Below, piece after piece: positions 55,358 to 64,000 of a stretch of 64,000 nt of DNA. Both the position numbers and the translations under genes were made by a program. The stretch lies in the NCBI GenBank assembly GCA_013288135.1, contig JABDCL010000001.1:124001-188000 (forward strand). Reading direction: 5' to 3'. This stretch comes from Gammaproteobacteria bacterium (lineage in GTDB: Bacteria; Pseudomonadota; Gammaproteobacteria; UBA6186; Azoamicaceae). The notes below the pieces were generated by a model. That model ran no database searches and was not told where the DNA came from. It worked only from the letters and a program-made list of their open reading frames with translations. Each line of letters begins with the position of its first letter. Position 1 is the first letter of the stretch.

Positions 55358-57853
55358 ATGGAACAGCAATATAATCCAAAAACAATTGAACATGAAGTGC
55401 AACAGTATTGGGAAAATCATCACTCTTTCAAGGCAGTAGAAGATCCCCAGCAAGAAAAATACTATTGCTTAAGCATGTTCCCCTATCCCAGTGGAAATCT
55501 CCACGTAGGGCATGTGCGTAATTACACGATAGGTGACGTCCTAGCACGCTTCCATCGCATGCTAGGAAAAAATGTACTTCACCCGATTGGTTGGGATGCC
55601 TTTGGTCTTCCCGCCGAAAACGCCGCCATTCAACACCAAGTAGCGCCCGCAAAATGGACTTATCAAAACATTCAGCACATGAAAAAACAGTTTAAACAAC
55701 TGGGGTTAGGATATGATTGGGATCGAGAAATAGCAACCTGCCATCCAGAGTATTATCGCTGGGAACAATGGCTTTTTATTAAGCTGTATGAAAAAGGGTT
55801 AGTGTACAAGAAAAATGCGGTTGTCAATTGGGATCCGGTTGATCAAACCGTACTCGCAAATGAACAAGTCATAGACGGTCGCGGCTGGCGCTCAGACGCT
55901 AAAGTTGAACGTCGAGAAATTCCACAATGGTTTTTAAAAATCACGGCTTATGCTGAAGAATTATTGAACGACTTGGATAAACTCACAGAATGGCCAGAAC
56001 AAGTCTGCACCATGCAAAGAAACTGGATTGGTCGGGCAAATGGTATTTGTATTCAATTTGATACGGTTGATCTAAAAACTATTAATACTATTGAAGTGTT
56101 TACCACTCGTCCGGATACACTGCATGGCGTTACCTATCTTGCGCTTGCACCAGAGCATCCCTTAAGCCTACAAGCCGCAGAAAATAATTCACGCCTTAAA
56201 GCTTTTATACAAGACTGTCGCTCTCTGAAAGTTGCAGAAGCTGAGATAGCGACTTTGGAAAAACAAGGTATCGATACTGGCTTAAAAGCGGTTAATCCAA
56301 TCAATGGAGAAATCGTTCCTATTTGGGTTGCTAATTATGTTCTTATGGAATATGGCAGTGGCGCGATCATGGCAGTTCCTGCACATGATCAACGAGATTT
56401 TGAATTTGCAAAAATTTATAATCTCCCTATCCGTCAAGTTATTCAGCCGCAAAATACTACAAAAGAAGCGCCTTGTGATCTCACCAAAGCTGCCTTTACA
56501 GAAAAAGGACACCTTATCCACTCTGGTCAATTTAATGGTCTAAGCTCTGAGCAAGCTTTTAAAGCAGTTGGCGATTTGCTTCAAGAAAAAAATCAAGGTA
56601 AACCTGAAATTCACTGGCGTTTACGAGACTGGGGTGTGTCACGACAACGGTATTGGGGTACCCCTATCCCCATGATCAACTGCCCAAAATGCGGCACCGT
56701 GCCTGTTTCTGAAAAAGATTTACCCGTTATTTTACCAGAAGACGTTCATTTTGAAGGGGTCGGCTCTCCCCTTAAAAAAATGCCAGAATTTTATGAAACA
56801 AACTGTCCAAGCTGTTCTGGAAAAGCCCAACGTGAAACCGACACCTTTGATACCTTTATGGAATCTTCTTGGTACTTTGCTCGTTTTGCTTGTCCTCGCC
56901 AAAACCAAACCATGTTCGATAACAGTGTTAATTATTGGCTACCCGTCGATCAATACATTGGGGGAATAGAACACGCCATTTTACATCTTTTATATTCTCG
57001 TTTTTTTTATAAAGCCATGCGAGATTTAGGCTTAGTTAAAAATGATGAACCTTTTAAACGACTGCTCACACAAGGCATGGTTTTAAAAGATGGATTTAAA
57101 ATGTCTAAATCTAAAGGCAACACGGTAGATCCAAAATCGCTGATGGAGCAATATGGGGCAGACACTCTTCGCTTGTTTTTAATGTTTGCAGCACACCCTG
57201 AACAAAGTTTAGAATGGTCAGACAGTGGTGTTGAAGGTGCTTTTCGCTTTCTAAAACGTTTGTGGAGCAAAACTGCAGAACAGGTTAAAATCAAAAAAAC
57301 CAGAAACTCAAACATTTCTCTTTCGTCAACTGCTTTTTCATCGGAAGCACTTTCAGAATCACAAAAAACATTACGTCGCTTATGTCACGAAACCATCGAA
57401 AAAGTCACTGATGATTATGGACGGCGTCATACATTTAACACGGCAATTGCAGCTCTCATGGAATTGATGAATGCTTTAACACGATTTCCGATACAAACCG
57501 ATATGGATTATCTCATTGCTGAAGAAGTCTTGGAAGCAATTATTTTAATGCTTTCGCCGATAGCACCCCATATTACCCATGCTCTCTGGCATGCTTTAGA
57601 TCATCAAAAAGCAATTCTTGAAGAACAATGGCCCAAGGTTGACACTTTTGCTTTAATCACAGACACCTTAGAAATGGTTGTGCAAGTTAATGGTAAAGTA
57701 CGTGCGCAAATTGTAGTTCCCATTCATAGTGATGATGAAACTTTAAAAAAAATGGTTTTGAATCATGAAAATGTGCAGCGTCATATACAAGGAAAAATCA
57801 TTCGGAAAGTCATTATTGTTCCAACTAAACTTATTAACGTGGTGGTTTCATGA
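55358..57853 (+). CDS. leuS: Leucyl-tRNA synthetase
   Basis: An 831-residue class I synthetase, slightly shorter than E. coli LeuRS (860). HIGH motif in [20 protein letters not shown] near 42-61, editing domain with [20 protein letters not shown], the zinc-binding CPKCGTVPV, and [12 protein letters not shown] near 577-588. First gene of the leuS-lptE-holA-nadD-rsfS-mrdA-mrdB-mltB run; overlaps lptE by four bases. Confidence 0.98.
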   Translation: MEQQYNPKTIEHEVQQYWENHHSFKAVEDPQQEKYYCLSMFPYPSGNLHVGHVRNYTIGDVLARFHRMLGKNVLHPIGWDAFGLPAENAAIQHQVAPAKWTYQNIQHMKKQFKQLGLGYDWDREIATCHPEYYRWEQWLFIKLYEKGLVYKKNAVVNWDPVDQTVLANEQVIDGRGWRSDAKVERREIPQWFLKITAYAEELLNDLDKLTEWPEQVCTMQRNWIGRANGICIQFDTVDLKTINTIEVFTTRPDTLHGVTYLALAPEHPLSLQAAENNSRLKAFIQDCRSLKVAEAEIATLEKQGIDTGLKAVNPINGEIVPIWVANYVLMEYGSGAIMAVPAHDQRDFEFAKIYNLPIRQVIQPQNTTKEAPCDLTKAAFTEKGHLIHSGQFNGLSSEQAFKAVGDLLQEKNQGKPEIHWRLRDWGVSRQRYWGTPIPMINCPKCGTVPVSEKDLPVILPEDVHFEGVGSPLKKMPEFYETNCPSCSGKAQRETDTFDTFMESSWYFARFACPRQNQTMFDNSVNYWLPVDQYIGGIEHAILHLLYSRFFYKAMRDLGLVKNDEPFKRLLTQGMVLKDGFKMSKSKGNTVDPKSLMEQYGADTLRLFLMFAAHPEQSLEWSDSGVEGAFRFLKRLWSKTAEQVKIKKTRNSNISLSSTAFSSEALSESQKTLRRLCHETIEKVTDDYGRRHTFNTAIAALMELMNALTRFPIQTDMDYLIAEEVLEAIILMLSPIAPHITHALWHALDHQKAILEEQWPKVDTFALITDTLEMVVQVNGKVRAQIVVPIHSDDETLKKMVLNHENVQRHIQGKIIRKVIIVPTKLINVVVS

Positions 57854-58383
57854 ATAAATTTTGTAATATTTTTTTATCATTAATATTATTGATGCTTGTG
57901 GGTTGTGGATTTCACTTACGTGGAAAGCTGTTAATTCCATCCAATCTTCAAGCCATGCAAATTGTTCCAAATATATCCTATGATCCTTTCCAAAGATTTT
58001 TAAGACAAACCTTAAAAAGTAATGATGTACGCATTATAGAACCCAACGATCCAGAAGCAAAAACAGCCGTTATTTTAACAATACTCAATCAAAGTTTCAG
58101 TGAACGCACAGTTGGCTATGGCGCGGATGGTCAAACAAATCGCACTATTCTTCAATTTACAGCGAACTTCCAGGTTTCCGAACCCAATGGCAAAGTCTTA
58201 ATACCCACAAGTACTATTCAAGTTGAACGAGAATTAACGGTTAACCCAAATGCAGTATTAGGAACTGAAAACGAACGTGAAAGGGTAAAACAAGATTTAT
58301 ACATGGACGCAACTTCGCAAATGATGCGGCAAATTTCTGTTTCAGAATACTCTTCAGAACACTCTCATGAAAATTCAAGCTAA
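57850..58383 (+). CDS. lptE: LPS-assembly lipoprotein LptE
   Basis: A 177-residue outer-membrane lipoprotein. The signal peptide ends in LMLVGC, followed by the LptE hallmark GFHLRGK. The body has the short alpha/beta pattern of the family ([43 protein letters not shown]). LptE plugs the LptD barrel that places LPS in the outer membrane. It overlaps both leuS and holA. Confidence 0.92.
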   Translation: MNKFCNIFLSLILLMLVGCGFHLRGKLLIPSNLQAMQIVPNISYDPFQRFLRQTLKSNDVRIIEPNDPEAKTAVILTILNQSFSERTVGYGADGQTNRTILQFTANFQVSEPNGKVLIPTSTIQVERELTVNPNAVLGTENERERVKQDLYMDATSQMMRQISVSEYSSEHSHENSS

Positions 58384-59389
58384 CCAACTCCAAACTTACC
58401 TTAAACGGAGCTTAGTTCCCTTTTATCTAATCTTTGGAGAAGAGCCCTATCAAAAAAAAGAAGCCCAAGATGCTATTCGCAAAGAAGCCTTCAAACAAGG
58501 TTACACTGAGCGTGAAGTATTTGAAATATCCTCCCATTTTGACTGGGAACAGTGGTTTTGGGGGTTAAAAACACCTGGTTTGTTCTCACAAAAACGATTT
58601 ATCGAATGTCGTTTAATTGAAGGTAGCAATATTGGGAAAAAGGGATCCGAAATACTGATCCAACTTGCTTTAGATCCCCCCACTGATATTTTATTTCTTC
58701 TTTCTCTTCAAAAACTGGACGCTAAAACAGAAAATACAGCTTGGTTTAAAGCTTTAGATCCTTTAGGGCTCTCTCTGGTGGTACGTAATCTTTCTTCCAA
58801 AGAATTTTCAGTATGGTTAGAAAATCAACTACAACAAGCAGGTTTTAAGACAACAAAAGAGGTTATACACGCTTTAACCGAGCGAACAGAGGGTCATTTA
58901 TTATCTGCTGCTCAATCTATTGAAAAATTACAACTTTGTTATCCTGCAGGCGCCCTCTTAACTTTAACAGATATTACTGATTTAATTGGTGTCGATACAC
59001 GATTTTCTCTGTTTGATTTAGTCGATTCCATACTCAGTGGCTCAATTGACAGAACAAAACGCATTTTTGCGTGTCTAATCAAAGAGAACGAACCTATTTT
59101 AGTTTTATGGGTTCTATTAAGAGAGGTACGTACGATTATCCCAATGGCGTATGACATAGAAAACGATCAACCCATCTCCGCTGTGTTACAGAGGCATGGT
59201 GTTTGGAAACATCGAATACCCTTGATCGCTGACTTTCTAAGGCGCTTTAACGTTAGCGAGCTGCAAAAAACACTGATCAAAGCTAAAAAAATTGATGATA
59301 TAATCAAAGGATATGCCCCAGGAAATGCTTGGGATGCACTCTATGGTTTGTGTCTTTATTTAGCAGGAGTCAGATTTGAGTACACATAA
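58367..59389 (+). CDS. holA: DNA polymerase III subunit delta
   Basis: A 340-residue clamp-loader subunit (E. coli delta 343). N-terminal FYLIFGEEPYQKKEAQDAIR near 17-36 and SQKRFIECRLIEG; a conserved central LSSKEFSVWLENQL; C-terminal FLRRFNVSELQKTLIKAKKI. It opens the beta clamp during replication. Overlaps lptE by 17 bases and nadD by 14. Confidence 0.94.
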   Translation: MKIQANQLQTYLKRSLVPFYLIFGEEPYQKKEAQDAIRKEAFKQGYTEREVFEISSHFDWEQWFWGLKTPGLFSQKRFIECRLIEGSNIGKKGSEILIQLALDPPTDILFLLSLQKLDAKTENTAWFKALDPLGLSLVVRNLSSKEFSVWLENQLQQAGFKTTKEVIHALTERTEGHLLSAAQSIEKLQLCYPAGALLTLTDITDLIGVDTRFSLFDLVDSILSGSIDRTKRIFACLIKENEPILVLWVLLREVRTIIPMAYDIENDQPISAVLQRHGVWKHRIPLIADFLRRFNVSELQKTLIKAKKIDDIIKGYAPGNAWDALYGLCLYLAGVRFEYT

Positions 59390-60071
59390 TCGTAAAACCA
59401 TTGGAATTCTGGGTGGAACGTTTGATCCTATCCACTTTGGTCATTTACGTGCAGCCATCGAAATCTACGAACATCTAAATCTAGATGAAATTCGGCTTAT
59501 TCCTTGCAGATTTCCACCTCATAAAACTACCCCAATGGCAGATGCTCATCATCGCCTCACGATGATACGAAAAGCTGTTCAAGGAACAAAATTACAAGTG
59601 GATGAATGCGAAATAGAACGAGAGCCTCCCTCCTATTCCGTTGATACTTTAATGGCACTACGCCGAACTTATCCAGAGGCTTCACTCTGTATGATCGTAG
59701 GAGCTGATACTTTCATTGGATTGCCTCAATGGCATCAGTGGGAAAAATTAATTCAACTTACCAATATAGTGGTAACACATCGGGGTGATCCCGCACTTCC
59801 TAAAAAAGGAATTATTAAAAATTTCCTAGAAAAACATGCTTTAGCGACTCATGAAAGCATCAGGTCTTTTACTGCGGGACGTATCATTCAACAAAGGATA
59901 ACCCAATTAGATATATCTTCTACGCAGATCAGAAACATAATCCATACTAAACTTTCACCCCATTTTTTACTCCCCAGTAAAGTATGGGAATATATTCAAA
60001 CCCAAGGCTTATATGGTTACAACAAAAATTTTGTGGCTCATACTCATCAAGAGGAGATAACGCGCCGATGA
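59376..60071 (+). CDS. nadD: Nicotinate-nucleotide adenylyltransferase
   Basis: A 231-residue enzyme that makes deamido-NAD from nicotinate mononucleotide and ATP. The nucleotide motif [18 protein letters not shown] lies near 10-27, and the C-terminal motif is ISSTQIRN. The start is TTG with AGGAG six bases upstream, inside the end of holA. Overlaps rsfS by ATGA. Confidence 0.96.
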   Translation: MSTHNRKTIGILGGTFDPIHFGHLRAAIEIYEHLNLDEIRLIPCRFPPHKTTPMADAHHRLTMIRKAVQGTKLQVDECEIEREPPSYSVDTLMALRRTYPEASLCMIVGADTFIGLPQWHQWEKLIQLTNIVVTHRGDPALPKKGIIKNFLEKHALATHESIRSFTAGRIIQQRITQLDISSTQIRNIIHTKLSPHFLLPSKVWEYIQTQGLYGYNKNFVAHTHQEEITRR

Positions 60072-60412
60072 TATTGAAATCCCTGGTTTTAGAAACATTA
60101 GAAAATATTAAAGCTTTAAATATTAATGCTTTGGATGTTCGAAAATTGACGACAATCACAGATTTTATGATCATAGCAACTGGCCATTCCAATCGACATG
60201 TAAAAGCCATTGCTGAAAAAGTCATGCAAATAATCAAAGAAAATGCCATTGTTCCCGTTGGCATTGAAGGAGAAAAAGAAGGCGAATGGATTTTAATTGA
60301 TTTAGGAGATATTGTATTACATGTGATGTCAGCCGAAACCAGATCTTTTTATAACCTTGAAAGGCTTTGGACCCAAATTGATAATGAACAAAAATCCTTT
60401 AGTGTTTCTTAA
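60068..60412 (+). CDS. rsfS: Ribosomal silencing factor RsfS
   Basis: A 114-residue protein that binds L14 and blocks subunit joining in starvation. Typical sequence is [20 protein letters not shown] then [16 protein letters not shown], with [23 protein letters not shown] 60068 gives the family length (E. coli 105) and the usual four-base overlap with nadD. rlmH, which often follows, is absent; mrdA starts six bases later. Confidence 0.96.
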   Translation: MILKSLVLETLENIKALNINALDVRKLTTITDFMIIATGHSNRHVKAIAEKVMQIIKENAIVPVGIEGEKEGEWILIDLGDIVLHVMSAETRSFYNLERLWTQIDNEQKSFSVS

Positions 60413-60418
60413 AATATT

Positions 60419-62320
60419 GTGTCTAACCTCCATACATTAAAAGATCATTTCAAGGAAAATCGATTATATCTAAATCGTACCGTCTGGGCTTCAATTATTG
60501 TCATCAGTGTTTTTTTAATTCTTATTGTACGTCTATTTTTTCTACAAATTTATCAACACGAACTTTACAGAACCTTGTCTTTAAATAATCAAGTTCGTAT
60601 TGTTCCTATTGTGCCTCCTCGCGGGCTTATTTTTGATCGCAATGGTATTTTACTTGCTGAACATAAACCCACTTTTAATCTTGAACTCACACCAATGCGC
60701 ACGTCTAACATAGAAGAAACACTGACAGCTATCCATGCTATTATTCCTCTATCGGAATCAGAACAACAAACTTTTTACAAGCAACTTAAATACAAACGTC
60801 GACATGAAAGCGTTCCTCTACGTTTAAATTTGACTGAAGAAGAAGTTGCAAAATTTATCATTGAAAAACACCGTTTTCCTGGGGTTGATGTTATCGCTCG
60901 TTCAATTCGATATTATCCTCTCAATGAAGCTGTCTCTCATGTAATAGGTTATGTAGCCCCTATCAATGAAAAAGAATTAGAAACATTAGACACTTCTAAT
61001 TATCGTGGCACCTACCACATTGGAAAAACAGGTATCGAAAAGTTTTATGAAACAGAACTTCACGGTAAAGTGGGTCATCAACACATAGAAACTGATGCCA
61101 AAGGCCGCACCATCCGTGTGCTTGGCAATACTTCCCCCATCCCTGGAAAAAATCTACACCTCTCTTTGGATAGCAAATTACAACAAGCTGCATTTGATGC
61201 TCTGGGAGATCTAAAAGGATCGGTAATAGCGATTGATCCTCACAATGGGGAGGTCTTAGCATTAGTCAGTAAACCCTCGTTTAATCCGAATCTATTTACT
61301 CAAGGAATAGACGTAAAAACCTATCGATCCCTACAAAATTCGCCTGACAAACCTTTGTTTAACCGAGCCATCAGTGCTCAATATCCCCCAGGCTCTACCA
61401 TCAAACCTTTAGTTGCTCTGCAAGGATTAGATTCTGGTATCATTACAACACAATTTAAAATCTGGGATCCAGGATGGTATCAGTTGGGAGGAAAAGGTAG
61501 ACTCTATCGAGACATGATTTATTTTTCTAAAAAACACGGTCACGATTGGGTAGATGTAGAGAAAGCCATCGTGCAGAGTTGTGATACATTTTTTTTCTCA
61601 TTGGCTCATAAGTTAGGGGTTCACCGTCTTGAGGATATTTTTAAACGGTTTGGTTTAGGGAAAAAAACCCAAATTGATATGGCAGGAGAAGCCGGAGGAT
61701 TAGTTCCCAGTGAAGAATGGAAACAACGCACAAGAAATGAAGCTTGGTACCCTGGAGATACTTTAAATATTGGGATAGGCCAGGGAACACTGCTTGCAAC
61801 CCCCTTACAACTTGCGCAAATGACAGCAATCCTTGCTAGCAAAGGTGAATATTATAAAACACACCTAGTCAAAGCATTTTCAGAAACGGGTCAAACTCCG
61901 ATTCCTCTCCCTATTAATAAAGAAACACCTGTCATTCTCAAACATAATGAATATTGGGACACAGTGATTCAAAGTATGCGAAAAGTGATACATGAACCTG
62001 GTGGAACAGCTCATTCACTCAGTCAAGGCATACGGTATCAAATGGCAGGAAAAACAGGAACAGCTCAAGTTTTCAATTTAAAGCAAAATGAAAAATATGA
62101 AGTGAACAAAGTAAAAGACCATTTAAGAGATCACTCCTGGTTTATAGCCTTTGCGCCTGTTAATGAACCTAAAATTGCCATTTGTGTATTAATCGAAAAC
62201 AAACATAAAAAAAGTGCCAAAGAAATAGCTAGAATTGTTCTCGATTGTTTTTTTGAACAAGAAAACTTACGTAATCCTTCCCCTCAACTGGGAGTGGGCG
62301 TTCTTCAACTTCAGGAATAA
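60419..62320 (+). CDS. mrdA: Penicillin-binding protein 2
   Basis: A 633-residue class B transpeptidase of the rod-shape elongation complex, the same length as E. coli PBP2. One N-terminal membrane helix (about 20-45), a pedestal domain, then the transpeptidase motifs: SxxK in YPPGSTIKPLVAL (Ser near 328), SxN region SCDTFFFSLAH, and KTGTAQ near 545. Start GTG with no strong ribosome site, possibly coupled to rsfS. Partners are RodA (next gene) and MurJ. Confidence 0.96.
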   Translation: MSNLHTLKDHFKENRLYLNRTVWASIIVISVFLILIVRLFFLQIYQHELYRTLSLNNQVRIVPIVPPRGLIFDRNGILLAEHKPTFNLELTPMRTSNIEETLTAIHAIIPLSESEQQTFYKQLKYKRRHESVPLRLNLTEEEVAKFIIEKHRFPGVDVIARSIRYYPLNEAVSHVIGYVAPINEKELETLDTSNYRGTYHIGKTGIEKFYETELHGKVGHQHIETDAKGRTIRVLGNTSPIPGKNLHLSLDSKLQQAAFDALGDLKGSVIAIDPHNGEVLALVSKPSFNPNLFTQGIDVKTYRSLQNSPDKPLFNRAISAQYPPGSTIKPLVALQGLDSGIITTQFKIWDPGWYQLGGKGRLYRDMIYFSKKHGHDWVDVEKAIVQSCDTFFFSLAHKLGVHRLEDIFKRFGLGKKTQIDMAGEAGGLVPSEEWKQRTRNEAWYPGDTLNIGIGQGTLLATPLQLAQMTAILASKGEYYKTHLVKAFSETGQTPIPLPINKETPVILKHNEYWDTVIQSMRKVIHEPGGTAHSLSQGIRYQMAGKTGTAQVFNLKQNEKYEVNKVKDHLRDHSWFIAFAPVNEPKIAICVLIENKHKKSAKEIARIVLDCFFEQENLRNPSPQLGVGVLQLQE

Positions 62321-62323
62321 AAA

Positions 62324-63421
62324 ATGTATTATCGCAATTCCAACTCGAATAAATCAATCCTGCATATCGATTGGCCACTTCTTTTAGGCCTGATAATACT
62401 CTCTGGTTTAGGATTATTTATTCTTTACAGTGCTAAAGAAACCATTGGACCTTTATATCAACAATTGATGAAGCTTGGCCTTGCGACTTTATTAATGGTA
62501 GGGACTGCACAAATTCCACCTCGATTTCTCCGTGCTGTCGCACCTTGGCTTTATTTTAGTGCTCTTATTTTACTGATGTGTGTACTTTTCATTGGTATTA
62601 TCGCAAAAGGAGGACAACGTTGGCTTGATTTATGGATTGTTCGATTCCAACCAGCTGAATTGATGAAGCTCGCGGTTCCTTTAATGCTCGCTAGATATTT
62701 AGATGATCAAATTTTGCCACCAAAATTTAAAACCTTAATTATTCCATCTATAATCATAGCAATTCCTGTCATTTTAATTGCAAAACAACCTGATCTTGGC
62801 ACCGCCTTACTTATCTTAAGTGCGGGACTGTTCGTTTTATTTTTTTCTGGGGTAACTTGGAAGCTTATCTTATCATTCAGTGCTATCGTTATCTCTGCCA
62901 TACCTCTATTATGGCCTTTTATGCATGAATATCAGCGGCAACGGATCTTAACTTTATTAGATCCAGACCAAGATCCTTTGGGAAAAAGTTACCAAATCAT
63001 CCAATCTAAAATTGCCGTGGGATCTGGTGGTCTGTCTGGTAAAGGTTGGTTAAATGGCACTCAGTCTCATCTTGAATTTCTTCCTGAACGTGCAACAGAC
63101 TGTATTTTTGCGGTATTTGGAGAAGAGTTTGGCTTGCTAGGCAGTTTGGTCTTGCTTGCTATTTATTTGTATATTATTATTCGAGGGTTAATTATCGGCG
63201 TGCAAGCTCAGAATACTTTCTGTAGACTGTTAGCGGGTAGTTTAGTCATGACATTTTTTGTGTACATAACTGTAAACATTGGAATGGTAACTGGTATTTT
63301 ACCTGTTGTCGGAATACCACTTCCCTTAGTCAGTTATGGAGGTACATCATTGGTCACACTCATGATAGGGTTTGGTATGCTTATGTCCATACAAACGCAT
63401 CGAACATTACTTTATAAATAA
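62324..63421 (+). CDS. mrdB: Rod-shape peptidoglycan polymerase RodA
   Basis: A 365-residue SEDS-family glycosyltransferase with about ten membrane segments. Family motifs are IAKGGQRWLDLWIVRFQPAELMK near 88-110, LIAKQPDLGTALLIL near 149-163, and the C-terminal GIPLPLVSYGGTSLVT. It polymerises lipid II together with PBP2, whose gene ends three bases upstream. Confidence 0.97.
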   Translation: MYYRNSNSNKSILHIDWPLLLGLIILSGLGLFILYSAKETIGPLYQQLMKLGLATLLMVGTAQIPPRFLRAVAPWLYFSALILLMCVLFIGIIAKGGQRWLDLWIVRFQPAELMKLAVPLMLARYLDDQILPPKFKTLIIPSIIIAIPVILIAKQPDLGTALLILSAGLFVLFFSGVTWKLILSFSAIVISAIPLLWPFMHEYQRQRILTLLDPDQDPLGKSYQIIQSKIAVGSGGLSGKGWLNGTQSHLEFLPERATDCIFAVFGEEFGLLGSLVLLAIYLYIIIRGLIIGVQAQNTFCRLLAGSLVMTFFVYITVNIGMVTGILPVVGIPLPLVSYGGTSLVTLMIGFGMLMSIQTHRTLLYK

Positions 63422-63459
63422 CTTCCCATGAGGTTAATACAATCTTTAAAGGAAAATCA

Positions 63460-64000
63460 ATGTCAAAATATTTATCTGGAATGCAGCAAGTATTTTTTTT
63501 TCTATTTGTAAATGTTCTACTTTTAAGTGTAAATAGTGCGCATGCCAGTACCAATAAAATGTTATTTAAAAAATCCTTTGCTGATCGAAAAGACGTACAA
63601 GCCTTTATTTTAGAAATGGAAAAAAAACATCAATTTGATCCACAACAATTAAAAGCCTTATTTAAATCGATTGCTTCAGAACCCAAAGTATTGAAAGCCA
63701 TTTCTAAACCTTATGAACGCCTTCCTTGGTATCGTTATCAAAATAGTGTGGTCTCGGATAAACGTATTCAAGGGGGTGTAAAATTCTGGAAAGAAAATGA
63801 AGCTGCTCTAAAAAAAGCAGAGGTCCAATTTGGTGTTCCTGCTGAAATCATTGTTGCCATTATTGGGGTTGAATCTAAATATGGTACAATTAAGGGAAAA
63901 TTTCCCGTCTTACAAACTTTAGCCACACTGGCGTTTGATTATCCTCGACGCGCAAAATTTTTTCGTAAAGAGTTAGAAGCTTTTCTCTTGTTAACAAAAG
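63460..64000 (+). CDS. mltB: Membrane-bound lytic murein transglycosylase B, N-terminal part
   Basis: 180 codons from ATG 63460 to the right edge; the C-terminus lies outside. A signal peptide (VFFFLFVNVLLLSVNSAHA) is followed by MltB sequence: SFADRKDVQAFILEMEKKH, RLPWYRYQNSVVSDKRIQGG, and the catalytic region VPAEIIVAIIGVESKYGTIK with Glu in GVESKYG. There is no lipobox cysteine, so it may be soluble in the periplasm. AAAGGAAA precedes the ATG. It cleaves peptidoglycan glycan strands, and follows rodA, as in pseudomonads. Confidence 0.9.
   Translation, partial: MSKYLSGMQQVFFFLFVNVLLLSVNSAHASTNKMLFKKSFADRKDVQAFILEMEKKHQFDPQQLKALFKSIASEPKVLKAISKPYERLPWYRYQNSVVSDKRIQGGVKFWKENEAALKKAEVQFGVPAEIIVAIIGVESKYGTIKGKFPVLQTLATLAFDYPRRAKFFRKELEAFLLLTK

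Overview
The window looks like a chromosomal segment of an AT-rich gammaproteobacterium. The conserved blocks have E. coli-type gene order: gcvR divergent from dapA-bamC, rplU-rpmA-obgE divergent from ispB, miaB-ybeZ-ybeY-corC followed by lnt, and leuS-lptE-holA-nadD-rsfS-mrdA-mrdB. Ankyrin proteins, a likely RGS domain, coiled-coil repeat proteins and a kinase-like protein sit between these blocks. That mix suggests a host-associated member of the Legionellales/Coxiellales type. The placement is inference from gene content; no rRNA or secretion-system gene is present to confirm it.

Layout. 0-5 kb: the start of an ankyrin-like gene, an orphan ParB-like gene, ypjD-yfjD and a Dam-type methylase. 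5-9.7 kb: tRNA-Ser, a very short BamC, dapA, gcvR, aspS, an FmdB-type zinc ribbon and a lipoprotein. 9.8-13 kb: a FimT/GspH pseudopilin, an OPT oligopeptide transporter and an Lrp regulator. 13-24 kb is accessory: an AbiE-type toxin-antitoxin pair with an apparent operator, a lipoprotein/membrane-protein pair, a carotenoid oxygenase with a PadR regulator and a divergent serine hydrolase, a secreted C1q-like protein, a 508-residue repeat protein and an RGS-like protein. 23-34.8 kb is mostly core (lspA, ileS, murJ, rlmI, rpsT, obgE, rpmA, rplU, ispB, tRNA-Pro), interrupted by an unrecognised 571-residue protein. 34.9-45 kb mixes a Phd/PIN toxin-antitoxin pair, a kinase-like protein, an epimerase with no normal start codon, two related ankyrin genes (one truncated), an outer-membrane barrel, ihfB, rpoS, DUF2970, a ZapB-like protein, coq7 and an Ala/Glu-rich coiled-coil protein. 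45-64 kb is largely core: tRNA-Met, miaB to lnt with rimK inserted, then a long inverted repeat with a DUF2971 and a BRO-N gene, a drug/metabolite exporter, and the leuS to mltB cell-envelope block.

The non-coding DNA is unusually rich in palindromes. One family has long arms and begins GGTGTCAAATCTTGACATT; it has three complete copies and one half copy, and paired base changes between copies preserve the hairpin. A second, GC-rich family (TGTAGGGGCGGACC..) has three copies. Several single hairpins lie between convergent genes. The largest is a 226-bp inverted repeat (207 bp of it perfect) around a 243-bp spacer at 51.7-52.4 kb.

The accessory proteins share no operon. Several have strong Shine-Dalgarno sequences and eukaryote-like or low-complexity architecture, so they are best read as candidate host-interaction proteins, not a pathway. 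No complete undescribed system is demonstrated. The best leads are the RGS-like protein with its repeat-protein neighbour, the long inverted repeat next to DUF2971/BRO-N, the palindrome family, and the operator over the AbiE-type pair.
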